DNA of 64,000 nt from contig CAJHNH020006902.1 in assembly GCA_905116865.2 (NCBI GenBank), positions 358,501 to 422,500 on the forward strand, written 5' to 3'. The position numbers and the translations under genes are program-made. The stretch comes from Candidula unifasciata (lineage: Eukaryota > Mollusca > Gastropoda > Stylommatophora > Geomitridae). The notes beneath the pieces are model-generated. The model saw nothing but the letters and a program-made list of their open reading frames with translations. It had not been told where the DNA came from and did not search any database. This document shows positions 10,150 through 59,168 of the stretch, one piece after another (position 1 is the stretch's first letter; each line of letters starts with the position of its first letter).

Positions 10150-10845
10150 GTATGCCTCAGTTTGAATAATGGGAAGACAGAAGTAATGGTGGTATCAAAG
10201 AAACGAATTATTCCTAAATGTGTAATAAAAGTTGATGGTGTTATTTTAGGACAAGTACAGAAATTTAAGTATCTGGGCACATGGATAACATCAGATGGAA
10301 GATGCATAACTGAGATAAGAAACAGAATAGGACAGGCAAAAACTGCATTCTATAAAATGAAAAACATCTTGTGCAAGATATCCTTGTCATTGAGAGTTGG
10401 AAAAAGAATTCTTGCTTGCTACATACATCCAGTTTTAACATATGGCTGTGAATCCTGGACAATCGGTAGGCAGGCCAAACAATTTCTGGAGGCCTCGGAG
10501 ATGTGGTTTTACAGAAGAATGCTTAGAATACCTTGGACAGCCAAAAAGAGCAACCAAGAGGTTTTGAAAGAGGCGGGAGCCCGAAGACAACTTATCACAG
10601 ACATCAAAAGGAGACAGTCATCATTTTTCGGCCATGTTATGAGAAGAGGGACAAGAACATGTTGTGACCACTGGAAAGATCTGTGGAAGGAGAGATAGAG
10701 GAAGACAACGTGAGAAGATTCTTGGCAGTCTTGTTGCATGGCATGGAGGTGTGTCGGCACACGAACTGATACATGCTGCAGGAGATCGCAGATTATGGAG
10801 AGGCATGATCGCGCAAGCCAGTCGGCAAGGCACCTGATGATGATG
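10150..10845 (+). mobile_element. RTE-like LINE: C-terminal part of reverse transcriptase plus 3' tail (family R)
   Basis: A 178-codon frame from about 10162 encodes the end of the RT palm and the thumb: LSLNNGKTEVMVVSKK, KFKYLGTWITSDGRC, YGCESWT, RRMLRIPWT and FFGHVMRR. After one frameshift it continues with RGRQRE-like and ASRQGT-like residues into (GATG)n at the 3' end. The YLG..IT.DG, YG.E.WT and RR..RI.W motifs and the trinucleotide tail fit RTE-group elements. The catalytic YADD box lies upstream of the truncation and is absent. It is the best-preserved copy of its family here and is not host coding sequence. Confidence 0.85.
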
Positions 10846-10854
10846 ATGGTGTAT

Positions 10855-11090
10855 GCCTTGTATGGTATACGCTCGCTTGCGGATCGGAAGGTCGTGTGTT
10901 CGGGTCCTGACTTGGGCAGTCCTTTTTTTTTTTCAAAAAATGACCTTGGCTTCCTGGTCGACCTAGCCTTGAGTGAGTACTAGGTAAAGTCCTGGGAGAT
11001 AAGGGCGGGCAGCGTGATGCTGATCACATCACACACCAAGTGGATATATGGTCTATGTGCCGAAGTCGTGGCAAGGTTCTTTTACTTGTA
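10855..11090 (+). mobile_element. SINE-B (tRNA-derived)
   Basis: Degenerate tRNA-like head with GCGGATCGGAAGGTCGTG and GTGTTCGGGTCC (B-box position), then a T run, AAATGACCTTGGCTTCC, GGTCGACCTAGCCTTGAG, AGCGTGATGCTGATCACATC and TATGGTCTATGTGCCG. Follows the (ATG)n tail of the LINE directly. Confidence 0.7.
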
Positions 11091-11689
11091 CGGTATGGCA
11101 TCGCAAGGCATTCTCAGATGAAAAACCATTTTATTTGTTTTCTTTGTGTGCAAGTTCATTCTGTGCCGACTTTTTCTCTTGTGACTTTATTCCTGATTTT
11201 TTTTTTATCTCATCTGGTCAACACTGCAAACTTTCTTAGATATCGCGACACGTAAGAACGGGAATTTGACGAATTACAGCTAAATTTTCAACAACAAAAA
11301 ATTGATCTTTATTTTACATGAGTCATGGGAAAGAGTCGGCTCTATGGCTAAGTCGATGCGAACGCTTCGTAATGCCGGGATGCGCCTTGCGTTGGTATCG
11401 ACAGTGGTATCAAGAAAGCCGACCGTCCAAAAGCAATGGCAAACTACTGGACGTAAATTTGCCTAGAAAAACCACACAACAACCAGAGGTTGCTGAGGTT
11501 GGTTCTGCAACGTCCTGTAAAAGATACGCAACTAACCATGGGAAAGAGTCTTCTGTATAAGTAGAAGTAGAAGCTTGCCTGCAGCAGAGCTTTACAAATC
11601 GACCTACCCCGCCCTATTGCATGATTAGGCGGACATTTCTTGCTAACTACCTGGACTTTTTTTGCAGCTAACCGGTTTAAGAGTTGAGT
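11091..11689. other. Unassigned, CpG-rich repeat-like stretch
   Basis: CATGGGAAAGAGTC occurs at about 11323 and 11537, in the same orientation, enclosing a GC-richer block (GTCGATGCGAACGCTTCG). This could be an insertion with a 14-bp duplication, or a repeated SINE head. No gene recognised. Confidence 0.3.
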
Positions 11690-12290
11690 TGATTCAAGAA
11701 CCGACATCACAGCACTCGGGGCATTCGCATAAGCGTTCCGCCCCTATCGTCAGCAGCCAGTGCAAAATTCCAATGCCAGTCCTACCAATAGCAGTCTGAT
11801 TATACGTCCTTTTTGCCTTTCCTTTGAGCGCTGAGTGCCGGACAGATCCCTCGTCACTCCTGGCTCCATCTGCTCCCCCATACTGTATACGTGCTCCCAT
11901 AAGGCTTAACCGTCTCTGCCTTATCACGCATCAGCATTCCACCATGTTGTGCAGAGCAAGCCAGTCTGTCCGCCTGTGCATTTCCCCAACCACCCGCATT
12001 GTTGGTACTCACCCGTGGCCTTCGAAGCGAAGCACGCATATCCTCACCTTCCTCAGCATTCTTTCTGAGTCCGTTACAATCACAATGTGAGCATTAATCT
12101 TTTTTTCTCTTCTAGTCATTCTAGTCAACGGAAAGATGCGGTGACCGCCTCCACCTCTATTCTTAAGCTTGATGTTATGGTATCACATGGTAGGTTTTTC
12201 CGTACCAAATGTTGAACATTAGCTTTTGCTAAGAAACCCGTGTACTTTATCTCTTCTTGACACTGAACCGTCGGTATAAACAACAACCCC
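11690..12290 (-). mobile_element. LINE family C: RNase H domain and C-terminus, reverse orientation
   Basis: Read on the minus strand from 12290: VVYTDGSVSRR (first RNase H Asp), then HIVIVTDSERMLRKV, then AGWGNAQADRLA (last Asp region), then LKGKAKRTYNQTAIGRTG and CECPECCDV just before the stop, then a TCAAC-type tail. The frame is disrupted in several places. It is the longest family C copy in the window and defines the order of segments used below. Confidence 0.75.
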
Positions 12291-12394
12291 CTACCCAGCG
12301 TGTAAAATGGCTAAGCTGCTCCCACCCCCAGTGTATAAAATTGTCCCATAAGTTCCGGCTCTCCTGGAGCAATGTCACCACGGAGACGCCCCAC

Positions 12395-12725
12395 CCCCCC
12401 CCCCCACCCTTTTTTTTCCACATTCGACAAAGTTCTGGGAAGTTCCAAACTTATAGTAAAAATCAGAAGTTCGAACAGGTCTACGGAAATTCCCGTTTCG
12501 TTGGGCCAGTCCACTGCCTTCTCTAATAGTTGTACGGTCTGTGTTAATTTTTGTAAACTCTTGCGGAAACTTCTGGTTGTTCATCCACTTCTTATGCATA
12601 TTTGCAGTTGTACGGTCTGTGTTAATTTTTGTAAATTGGCTTTTGCTTCGCAAACACTGGCTGTAAACTCTGGCAGAAACTTCTGGCTGTTCATCTTATT
12701 CTGGGCTTTAGTCTTGTTCTAGACA
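12395..12725 (-). repeat. SINE-A-related repeat, left arm of a 1.4-kb inverted pair
   Basis: Contains two units of CGGTCTGTGTTAATTTTTGT with SINE-A text between them (AACTTCTGGTTGTTCATCC). The reverse complement recurs at 13560-13800. A run of C at 12392-12405 precedes it. Confidence 0.6.
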
Positions 12726-13555
12726 ATTTTGAATAACGAGATCCGGTATCGATATGGGGATTTTTGTGTTTGATATGTGTATGTTGCTCAGCGATTTGCA
12801 GTTATATGGTCTTTTTAAATTTGCTTTAATTACCTTTAAAATAATATACCATTCACGATACTTATACGCGTTGTTGCATGCAGTAATTAGAAATATGTGT
12901 GATGTATTTTTAAACAGTTACCAAAAAATTCGCAATGATAAGGAATTGATTTCATCCAACCAGATGAAACTGGACAAATTTGTTTGTGCTGTTTGTACCT
13001 TAAGGATACATATTTAGTAGTACTATAAGTACTGTCATGAAAACTACTCTGGGTGAAAAAAAGTATTGCACGCATCAATTTCATACTGATTGTGTTTGTT
13101 TACTAATTTAAAAAAAAACAGTATAATTATATGTTGTAGTAGTCTACTAATAATAATAATAATAACCATCAATCATTTATGTTATGTATGACATGTGTAT
13201 GTTTCATAGCAGTATTTTTATGCGCTAAATTTGATAAAGTACAAATGTCACCCCTTCCACCCCCCCCCTCTGGTGCAACAATAAACTCTCAGAATCAAAG
13301 AGTTAGCACTGATATTTCTTTACTTTTGCTGGAACAACTTTTAGTTTACATTTAAACGTTATTGATGTTTATGTTCATGTTGACTGTAGCAAAAGAATTT
13401 TTGTTTGTCTGTAAGAGCTTTTATTGTTATATTTATTCGGCACACTTATTTACCTTTAAAATGACGTATAGTTCTAAAAAAATATGTAGAAATTAATGAA
13501 ACTGTAGTTTAATTTGCGTATACATCTCCTCGATAAAAAACTGTGGACGCAGAGG
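12726..13555. other. AT-rich spacer between inverted arms
   Basis: Contains (TAA)n at about 13148-13165 and CACCCCCCCC near 13258. No coding segment or known repeat. Confidence 0.4.
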
Positions 13556-13559
13556 GACT

Positions 13560-13800
13560 CAATTCTTGCACAAGAACGGGAATTCCCGTTCGAGCTGTAC
13601 GGCCTTATAAATCTGGAGCTGGCCGTGACCAGCCAGTGTTCGCGAAGCAAAGCAAAAGCCAGTTTACAAAAATTAACACAGACCGTTCAACTGCAAATAT
13701 GCAAAAGAAGTCGATGAGCAACCAGAAGTTTCCGCAAGAAATTACAGCCAGTGTTTGCGAAGCAAAGCAAAAGCCAGTTTACAAAAATTAACACAAAAAT
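13560..13800 (+). repeat. SINE-A-related repeat, right arm of the inverted pair
   Basis: Two units of GCGAAGCAAAGCAAAAGCCA followed by GTTTACAAAAATTAACAC, with CAACCAGAAGTTTCCGC between. Near its start is the perfect 18-bp palindrome GAACGGGAATTCCCGTTC (about 13573-13590). Confidence 0.6.
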
Positions 13801-14069
13801 TGTGAACACAGAGCGGTTCCTCCCCTTCCCCGAGGTTTCACAAAACGGGAATTCCCTTCGAGCTGTTTGGACTATAAATAGCTACAGTCTGACTTGTCTC
13901 GAGAATACTAAGTTCCTCGAGGGGATTTAGGGAAAGGGCTAATCCTAAATGAATAGCAACTAATACTAAGCCACGCCCTTCTCTAATTAATTTCATAATA
14001 CAAATCTGGAGCTGGCCGTGACTAAGCCTAACCACCCACCCCCTTTAATAGGATGGTCTGGGGATTTCC
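13801..14069. other. Unassigned repeat-like stretch
   Basis: A second GGGAATTCCC-type site lies at about 13847 (AACGGGAATTCCCTTCGAGC). 'AATCTGGAGCTGGCCGTGAC' occurs at about 13611 and again at 14001, so this is part of a repeated block. No gene. Confidence 0.35.
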
Positions 14070-14475
14070 CTTCGAAATCTCGAGAGCGCCAAGATGTGGT
14101 GAAACAACAGAATAGTACCTTTGAATTCTTTTAAGCTGAAATGCTGTAAAAAGATTCTCAGAATATCTTGAACAAAGAAGAGAAGAAGTACTGACATTTT
14201 GAAAGATCTGAACATCAAGGAAGATTGGCTAATAAACAGCATCCTTCCTCGGAAGCTTAAATATTTTGGTCATATCAAGCGCCACGACGGATTGGAAACA
14301 ATTATAGCAGAAGGCGTGGTACCAGGAAGGAGGGGGTAGGAGCCGACCGACACGAAGATGGGCTTGAGTATGAAAGTATATGAAGCGGGAGAACTGGCGA
14401 GAGACCGAGTTAATTTCAGACAAACAGTGATGAGAGCGACGTTCTGCATAGGACCTGCTCCATGATGATGATGAT
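14070..14475 (+). mobile_element. LINE 3' end, family S
   Basis: Encodes, with frameshifts, KILRISWTK-like, then LNIKEDWLINSILPRKLKYFG, then RRGRSRPT-like residues, and ends CTGCTCCATGATGATGATGA. The same text in reverse lies at 16853, 19262 and 33832. The LKYFGHIKRH-type motif and (ATG)n tail mark it as a LINE C-terminus. Confidence 0.7.
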
Positions 14476-14519
14476 GACCTTTGAACTATATCGATGTTTA
14501 CAGAAGATTGGCAGAAGAT

Positions 14520-14682
14520 TTAATGACGGCCGTGTTCGCAGAACAGCGATCGGGAAAGTAAGTTGATATTTTTAGCGGCAATTCGTGGAATTCCCGTTTT
14601 GACAGCTCTTTTAGTGAAACGTTTTCTCACTTCTCAGTTCATAAAACTCTCATCGCGGTAGCTGAAGGCAAATTGTTTTCTC
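14520..14682 (+). promoter_or_regulatory. Candidate 5' UTR exon / promoter of the CPRas1-like gene
   Basis: A patch unusually rich in CpG for this region (GACGGCCGTG, CAGCGATCGGG, CATCGCGG) ends at a strong donor (TCTC|GTAAGTTT at 14683). The next exon (acceptor at 16490-16491) carries 25 nt before the start codon, so an upstream non-coding exon is required. The assignment rests only on position, base composition and the donor. Confidence 0.3.
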
Positions 14683-14689
14683 GTAAGTT

Positions 14690-15177
14690 TTATAATTTCT
14701 TTAATGTGTTACTACTACATTATTGTTATTTTAGTTAATTAACTATTTACAGCTTCAAACGATATGCTAACATAAGTTTAGATTACCAGAAGTCCACATC
14801 TAAGAGTGAAAGGAGTGATATAAAATAATATTCACTAAAATAAAATAGTTAATTAAATACAGACACAGTTGGTCACCATTTCGGCAATTGGATTCTGAAC
14901 AGGAGCTTATGACAAGATATTGAAGTTATTAACAATAATATTATGCTTGTTGGAGTCAATAATTGACCCGCCCAGTCTGGACATCATTTTAATTTTTACA
15001 TGTAGCAAATTAATCTACCAATGTCTGACTAATAGTAGTTGTTGTCATAGTGGTATTTTCACATACAAATATCCTGTTGAGAACTACGTGTTATCATTGC
15101 TTAGTATTCATATCATAATCGTGTTCTTTTCATAACCTCCATGTCATTGGAGGTTAGGAAAATAATTCTCACAAGCA
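14690..15177. other. AT-rich, no feature
   Basis: Probable first intron if the 5' UTR exon is real. No repeat family recognised. Confidence 0.35.
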
Positions 15178-15480
15178 TTCATTACAGAGCCAGTTTTAAC
15201 ATGCGGCTGTGAGTCCTGGACAATTCATAAACAAGCCGAACAATTTCTTGAGGCCTCGGAGATGTGGTTTTAAAGAAGAATCCTCATAATTGCTTGGACA
15301 GCTAAGAATAGCAGTCCCGATATTTTAAAACAGAAGGGCTCGAAGAAAACTTATCACAAACTGTTGAATGAGGTAGTCACCTTTGTTGCATGCATTATGA
15401 GACTGAAAAGATTTATGAAAAGAGGGTTGAGGAAGACAAGGAGAGAATATGGGTCAGACTTTTCGTTTTGCTATGGCACG
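15178..15480 (+). mobile_element. LINE family R fragment
   Basis: Close to 10430-10680: AGCCAGTTTTAACATGCGGC, GAGTCCTGGACAATTC, GAGGCCTCGGAGATGTGG and TTGGACAGCTAAGA. Stops and deletions throughout. Confidence 0.75.
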
Positions 15481-15489
15481 AGAGAGTGA

Positions 15490-15640
15490 GTAACGTTTGA
15501 CGCCTCCAGGACAGCACGACGAGCGATAAACACCCTTTGACGCAAAGTGCCACTATTCTGATGTAAATCACCCGGGCAGAAAATCGCCTTCAACTGCAAC
15601 GTTATGTGAGGGCAAATGATGACAGCCGGAATGGGGTTTA
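15490..15640 (-). mobile_element. Element F, reverse orientation
   Basis: ACGAGCGATAAACACCC and CGCAAAGTGCCAC are the reverse complement of the diagnostic core of the 30384 element. Confidence 0.5.
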
Positions 15641-16490
15641 AAAAAAAGGAAAGGTATTCTATATTAGGGTGAAATTAACCATGACGTGGAAGAGTGTGGC
15701 ACATAACGACTTGTGCACCTGCTATGGGTGTGTACAGAAAAACAAATCATTTATATCCTAGCTTTAAATGAATATTCATTAGAAAAGGAAACTGCATTTA
15801 GTCTTGGTTTATTTCAAAGGGAAATGCAAAGAGATAAATGCCTTGATGGTTTTGTCATATGGAAAGGGTGGGACAAGAGCACGGACCTGATGAATGATTC
15901 CAGTGATCATTTGGGGTGTTGAATCATAACTGCCTGTGTTTATCATCAGAGAACATTTGATGTTGATGATTACTCAGAATAATACTTTCATATCTATGCA
16001 ATAATTGTTTTGTATTTAAATAAGGCAGACTCAAACAATACAATGCACATTTTATCACCTGGCATATTTCCCTCCTCACGAGCCAATTTTTTTTAGGTAG
16101 TAGAAGTAATTCAAACAGCAATATCCTGTTAAACTCATCCATGTTATAACTGGGATACACAAAGTTTTTTTCTTCCTATTTTCAGAAATGAATATTTATG
16201 CCTATCAGTTATGTTTGATTATTCAGTATGGCATAGCTTACGTATTATTATATAAGACTGTATGAAGATAGATTGTCCGATTCAATATATGTAAGTGTAC
16301 TTTTAAACAGTTATAGTAATTATATTTTGTAGTCTAACTTTGCAGATATTTAAAGTGGTATGGGATACCATTATTTTGTCCTAAGGTATTTTAACATCTC
16401 ATATGACAAACCCATTTTTGCATTTCTGTTACAAGAAAACTTCATTTTGAATATTTATATAACTGATATCAGTGATCTTTGTTCGTTCTA
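15641..16490. other. Intron-like AT-rich stretch
   Basis: No repeat family or exon recognised. A frame of 69 codons at 15713 has no splice or homology support. Confidence 0.35.
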
Positions 16491-16516
16491 GCTAATTTGA
16501 TACACGTCTGCCTATT

Positions 16517-54396
<37,880 letters not shown>

Positions 54397-54412
54397 GTAT
54401 GTATACGTTTCT

Positions 54413-54697
54413 ATTGTAAGTAAAGTAAAAGGACCCTTTTCCACGCCTCTAGGCGTATAGGGCATATAGGGCTAGGCCTATATTTTTTTAGACCAATCGG
54501 CACAAGATGGGTGATGTGGTCAGCATCACGCCGGCCGCCTTTACTTTCCCGGGACTGCACCCGGTACCCACTCAAGGCTGAGTCAACCTAGGAGTCAAGG
54601 TCATTTTTGAAATAAGTCCCGCTCCGCCAGGGAGCGAACCCACGACCTTCCGATCCACGGTGAGCATCTAACCGCTCGACCACGGTGACTCCCCGTT
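54413..54697 (-). mobile_element. SINE-B, full length, reverse
   Basis: The sense (minus) strand starts GGGGAGTCACCGTGGTCGAG with an A box (TGGTCGAGCGGTTAG), then GGTCGTGGGTTCGCTCCC (B box), and ends AAAAGGTCC...TTTACTTTACTTAC. The most intact tRNA-like head of the family (Leu/Ser-like). It begins 16 bp after exon 13. Confidence 0.9.
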
Positions 54698-54829
54698 TTC
54701 TATTGTGCTAACAATAAATTTTTTTTTGGAGGGGGGGGGGAAAGGGGGGGGGGTTGAGATTTGCTGTGTGACTTGTGACTTATGGTGGAATACAATTGAT
54801 TTCTGTGGTGAGCTACAAGAAGGAAAATG

Positions 54830-55140
54830 CTGTCAGGGTGGACAGAAGAAACATTTTAAGGACAACCTCAAGACCTCACGGAAAGACTTCTGTATTGATC
54901 CTAAAACCTGGGAAGTCACGGCAAGTGACCGTTCATCCTGGCGCTCCTCTCTTCATCGAGGAGCTGTGGCCCATGCAGCTGCTGGAACTTCAGAAGCAAT
55001 TCAGAAAAGACAAGCCAGGAAAGACATTGAAGCAAATCACCCGAGAGATGTGGCCTCAATTCCCTGTCCATATTTCTCAAGAACTTTCAGTACTAGAATT
55101 GGCCTCATCAGCCATCAGCGCACTCACAAAACCTAACCCA
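54830..55140 (+). mobile_element. LINE C-terminus with degenerate C2H2 finger
   Basis: RSSWRSSLHRGAVAHAAAG, then IPCPYFSRTFSTRIGL, then ISHQRTH and a stop. The second Cys of the finger is replaced (CPYF for CPxC). Related to the element at 1-186. Frameshift near 54800 next to G runs. Confidence 0.7.
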
Positions 55141-55499
55141 GACACCATTGGATGAAAGGACTGGTCATCATCACTTTTGATGGATGAAGAACATCAACAA
55201 CAAAATTGCAGTTGATGATGTCTTTCAGTCCCAGACTAATGTTTGTTAGATACCTCCCATACTAAAGTTTGTGCACTTTACCTCCTGAGTTAAAAAAAAA
55301 CACATTTATTTGGCAGATGAGTTAAAGTAACTAATGGAATACAGTGATTTACAGGAACAGAACTGAACAGAAAAGATCAGGAAATCATTCTGTGTGTAGA
55401 AAAATCAGTGAACATATAATAATTTGATTGATACTGAATGGATTTTTGGGGGAAAAAAACCAAGACACATAAACAGTTATGGGGTCATACAGGGAATTG
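55141..55499. other. No gene recognised
   Basis: AT-rich sequence after the LINE stop. The missing last exon of the CPRas1-like gene was looked for here and not found. Confidence 0.35.
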
Positions 55500-56780
55500 G
55501 AATACAGAAGGAGCAAGGAGGACGAAGACATTATGAAACAAAACATACACACATGAGCGAGGGATGGGGGGATACAGAAGGAGCAAGATAAGGATGAAGA
55601 CATTATGAAACAAAACATACACACATGAGCGGGGAGAGGGGGGGGTACAGAAGGAGCAAGATAAGGATGAAGACATTATGAAACAAAACATACACACATG
55701 AGAGGGGAGGGGGGGGGGGTACAGAAGGAGCAAGATAAGGATGAAGACATTATGAAACAAAACATATACACATGAGCGAGGGATGGGGGATACAGAAGGA
55801 GCAAGATAAGGATGAAGACATTATGAACAAAACATACACACATTGGCGATGGGGGGGGATACAGAAGGAGCAAGATAAGGATGAAGACATTATGAAACAA
55901 AACATACACACATGAGCGAGGGGGGGGGGATACAGAAGGAGCAAGATAAGGATGAAGACATTATGAAACAAAACATACACACATGAGCGAGGGATGGGGG
56001 ATACAGAAGGAGCAAGATAAGGATGAAGACATTATGAAACAAAACATACACACATGAGCGAGGGATGGGGGATACAGAAGGAGCAAGATAAGGATGAAGA
56101 CATTATGAAACAAAACATACACACATGAGCAAGGGGGGGGGGGGGGAAGGACAGATAAAGGAGCAAGACAAGGATGAAGACATTATGAAACAAAACATAC
56201 ACACATGAGCGAGGGGGGGGGGATACAGAAGGAGCAAGATAAGGATGAAGACATTATGAAACAAAACATACACACATGAGCGGGGAGGGGGGGGGGGATA
56301 CAGAAGGAGCAAGATAAGGATGAAGACATTATGAAACAAAACATATACACACATGAGCGAGGGGGGGGGGAATACAGAAGGAGCAAGATAAGGATGAAGA
56401 CATTATGAAACAAAACATACACACATGAGCGGGGGGGGGGGGATACAGAAGGAGCAAGATAAGGATGAAGACATTATGAAACAAAACATACACACATGAG
56501 CAAGGGGGGGGGGGATACAGAAGGAGCAAGATAAGGATGAAGACATTATGAAACAAAACATACACACATGAGCAGGGGGGGGGGGGAATACAGAAGGAGC
56601 AAGATAAGGATGAAGACATTATGAAACAAAACATACACACATGAGCGAGGGGGGGGGGATACAGAAGGAGCAAGATAAGGATGAAGACATTATGAAACAA
56701 AACATACACACATGAGCAAGGGGGGGGGGATACAGAAGGAGCAAGATAAGGATGAAGACATTATGAAAACAAAACATACA
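55500..56780. repeat. Minisatellite, ~70-bp unit, about 18 copies, truncated by the assembly gap
   Basis: GATACAGAAGGAGCAAGATA, AGGATGAAGACATTATGAAA and CAAAACATACACACATGAGC, with a G run of variable length (about 3-14) in each unit. Minus-strand frames of up to 126 codons are chance. It stops at the Ns. Confidence 0.95.
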
Positions 56781-56797
56781 NNNNNNNNNNNNNNNNN
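56781..56797. other. Assembly gap (17 N)
   Basis: Undetermined bases directly after the array; the true array length is unknown. Confidence 1.
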
Positions 56798-57565
56798 CTA
56801 GTGTTATGTATATACCCCTAATCGTGGTCTCAATTCGGTAAACACAAAATACCCCTTGTTTATAAATATTTTGCTTGGGCGATATAGGCGTGTTTAAAAG
56901 GAGCGGCGATGTTTGCGGGACTGGCCCCTTTTGGGTGTACTGAAAGAGCAAAAGGGAAAAGGGGTGTCCCCCGAGGGGGCGATTAAACTAGTAAAATGGA
57001 ACTACTGAAATGATGCGTAGGAGTTTTGCCCTTTGGGCGCCACTCGAGACTGGGGGGGGGGGGGGGGGGGGGGGGGGGGAAACCGACATTAGTTTAGTTC
57101 CCAGACGACAACAGGTCCCACTATGAAATGGCTGTCGGGGTTTGGGCAGACGCCCCCTAACTGGGCGGGGTCCAAATGCTTGATATCAGATCTTACCCGG
57201 GAGAAACAGGTTTTATTTGAAGTCTAAAACGACACCTAGTCTAAAAACCCACCCCGGGGGAAAAAAAACTTAATTTATAAAATTTTTCTCTCACACCACA
57301 CGAGGTTCTTTAAAAAACGCCCTTTCCCGCCATGACACCCCTGAAAGTCTCTCTAATGTCTCCACCACATTCTCCAGTTCTATAGGGCTTTCCCAGCCAA
57401 GGCATCTTCAATGCCTGGTATCCACCAAAATTTAAAAATTTGGGCACAGATGCATTCATAACTACCCATCCATCCAATGCCCCCCCCCCCCCCCCACAAA
57501 AAAAACCACACACACACATTATGGACCCTGATATCATGGACTCTTTAACCGGGGTCTGCAAACGC
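56798..57565. other. Low-complexity, possibly low-quality sequence after the gap
   Basis: Unusual density of short homopolymers (GGGG, CCCC, AAAAA), a run of about 27 G at 57053-57079, and a C run at 57480-57495. No feature recognised. Base calls may be unreliable. Confidence 0.5.
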
Positions 57566-57569
57566 AAGC

Positions 57570-57890
57570 ATGATATGGGGCACACAGGTCTAGTCCCCGC
57601 TTGGGATCCTGGTCCCCACTGGGAGCAGGGAATACACCCGCCCCCCCCCCCCCCCCCATCAATCATTTCGTAAAAATGGACAAAATATACGTGTTTCCTT
57701 CAAAGCCCTAGTGCAACTGCCTAAGAGACGATGAACCAACAGTCTACGCGAGGAACCAACACGTAAGGCAGATCTGTATAACAGACGTGCATGCAAACCT
57801 CAAGTTCTGGAAACGAGACCGAAGTCCGGAAGTGGACGAACAACCCGAACTTTCCACTGGAGTCTAGTGCCGGTGAACGCCAAGAAGGTC
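57570..57890 (+). mobile_element. SINE-A, degenerate
   Basis: A C run at 57638-57657, CAACTGCCTAAGAGACGATG, CAGATCTGTATAACAGACG, GAAGTGGACGAACAACCCG, GTGAACGCCAAGAAGG. Confidence 0.65.
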
Positions 57891-58078
57891 GGCGAAGAGC
57901 TGCCTGCCTCGTCCTGAACTAAGCAGACCCTAACTGAGTGCTTGCCCCTGCTCTCAGCGCTGTGGCAGCTTTACTGCCTTCTTTGGCAGTTTGATAACCG
58001 ATGTCTGTCGTCCATCATTTCCCCTATGGTAGTGGCTAACTGACGACACAAATTACTTCGCAAGGCTGGGAGCACGGG
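57891..58078. other. Unassigned spacer
   Basis: No feature recognised. Confidence 0.3.
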
Positions 58079-58089
58079 CGTCGATACGG

Positions 58090-58262
58090 TACTAGTACGA
58101 CTGCTGCTGCTACTGCTACTGATACTACTACTACTACTACTGCTACTACTACGACTGATACTACTAGTACTGATACTACTAGTACGACTGCTGCTACTAC
58201 TACGACTGATACTACTAAGACTGCTGCTAGTACTACTACTGCTACTTCAATTGCTGCTACAA
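58090..58262. repeat. (ACT/GCT)n trinucleotide tract
   Basis: CTACTACTACTACTACTGCT and interrupted variants over about 170 bp. Confidence 0.95.
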
Positions 58263-58364
58263 CCAGAAAGGCGTTTATAGTAGGTTACATAACTAATTAT
58301 TCGCTTTCCCTAAGAACTGAAATATTTCATGGTGGGGGTGATTACGCATTTCTTTGCAACCACG

Positions 58365-58545
58365 CATCAGCAACAGAAAACAAACAAACAGCAGCAAACA
58401 GATGATTCAAGTCAACCACCCATTAATAACAACAGAAAACAAACAAACAGCAGCAAACAGATGATTCAAGTCAACCACCCATCAACAACAACAGAAAACA
58501 AACAGCGGCAAACAGATGATGCAAGTCAAAGAGGGAGAAAACTAC
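58365..58545. repeat. Tandem repeat, ~62-bp unit, three copies
   Basis: AACAGAAAACAAACAAACAG, CAGCAAACAGATGATTCAAG, TCAACCACCCAT; the third unit has a short deletion. Confidence 0.9.
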
Positions 58546-59110
58546 AACCAACCACATGTGTATAGCCTTTAATGATAAACGTGCAGTTTACAATAACAAA
58601 ATAGCTTTCAATTATAAGATATTTTCAGAAAGAAAAATATCACAAGCTAAACATAAAAATATCGACAACCGTTGAGAGCCAATCTGGCAAACGTTGTGGG
58701 AGTGGAGAAAGAAAGAAAGAAAGAGAGCAGAATTATTAAATGTTGTTTGCCTTCCAAATGCTTACATGTTCAGAACTGCAACAAGCAAACTGACTGTAAC
58801 GATGCAGCTTACAAGGTTCTTCACCAAACGCATGTTACAACGCGCACTTTTACAGAAGCACTCTTCTCAAACAGCCGCACATCCAAGTGTTTCTCTCCAA
58901 TACAAACATGCGCCCACGCACACGACAGCTCAGCTAGATCTGTTAAAAGCACGCACTCTTAATAAATCACTGTATTTTAAATTAGTGTTTAAAAAATGTT
59001 TGCCTTTCTGAAATTATAATGACAGTAGAGTAGACGTCAGAGGTCACGTTCGAGCAGGGGCGTCGACGCGAATTACACATTGGGGGAAATGGGAAGTGGG
59101 GTGCACATTG
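58546..59110. other. No gene recognised
   Basis: A/C-rich. Frames at 58672-59011 have no support. Confidence 0.35.
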
Positions 59111-59123
59111 CATTTAAATGAAT

Positions 59124-59168
59124 TTCTCGCTTCGCCTTTTGGCTAGGGTCAAAGTGTAGTCCTGCTAC
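59124..59168 (+). pseudogene. U2 snRNA-like 5' fragment
   Basis: CTCGCTTCGCCTTTTGGCTA followed by GGGTCAAAGTGTAGTCCTG resembles the conserved U2 start (TCGGCCTTTTGGCTAAGATC, AAGTGTAGTATCTG). The branch-point pairing region and Sm site do not follow, so this is a 3'-truncated pseudogene or U2-derived repeat. Confidence 0.5.

Noticed and set aside
10162..10698. 178-codon frame as a host gene
   Set aside because: Its motifs are those of a LINE reverse transcriptase C-terminus, and decayed copies occur elsewhere in the window.
55500..56709. Minus-strand frames encoding repeated MCVYVLFHNVFILILLLL-like peptides (membrane-like)
   Set aside because: Produced by the ~70-bp minisatellite; frame changes with the length of the G run in each unit.
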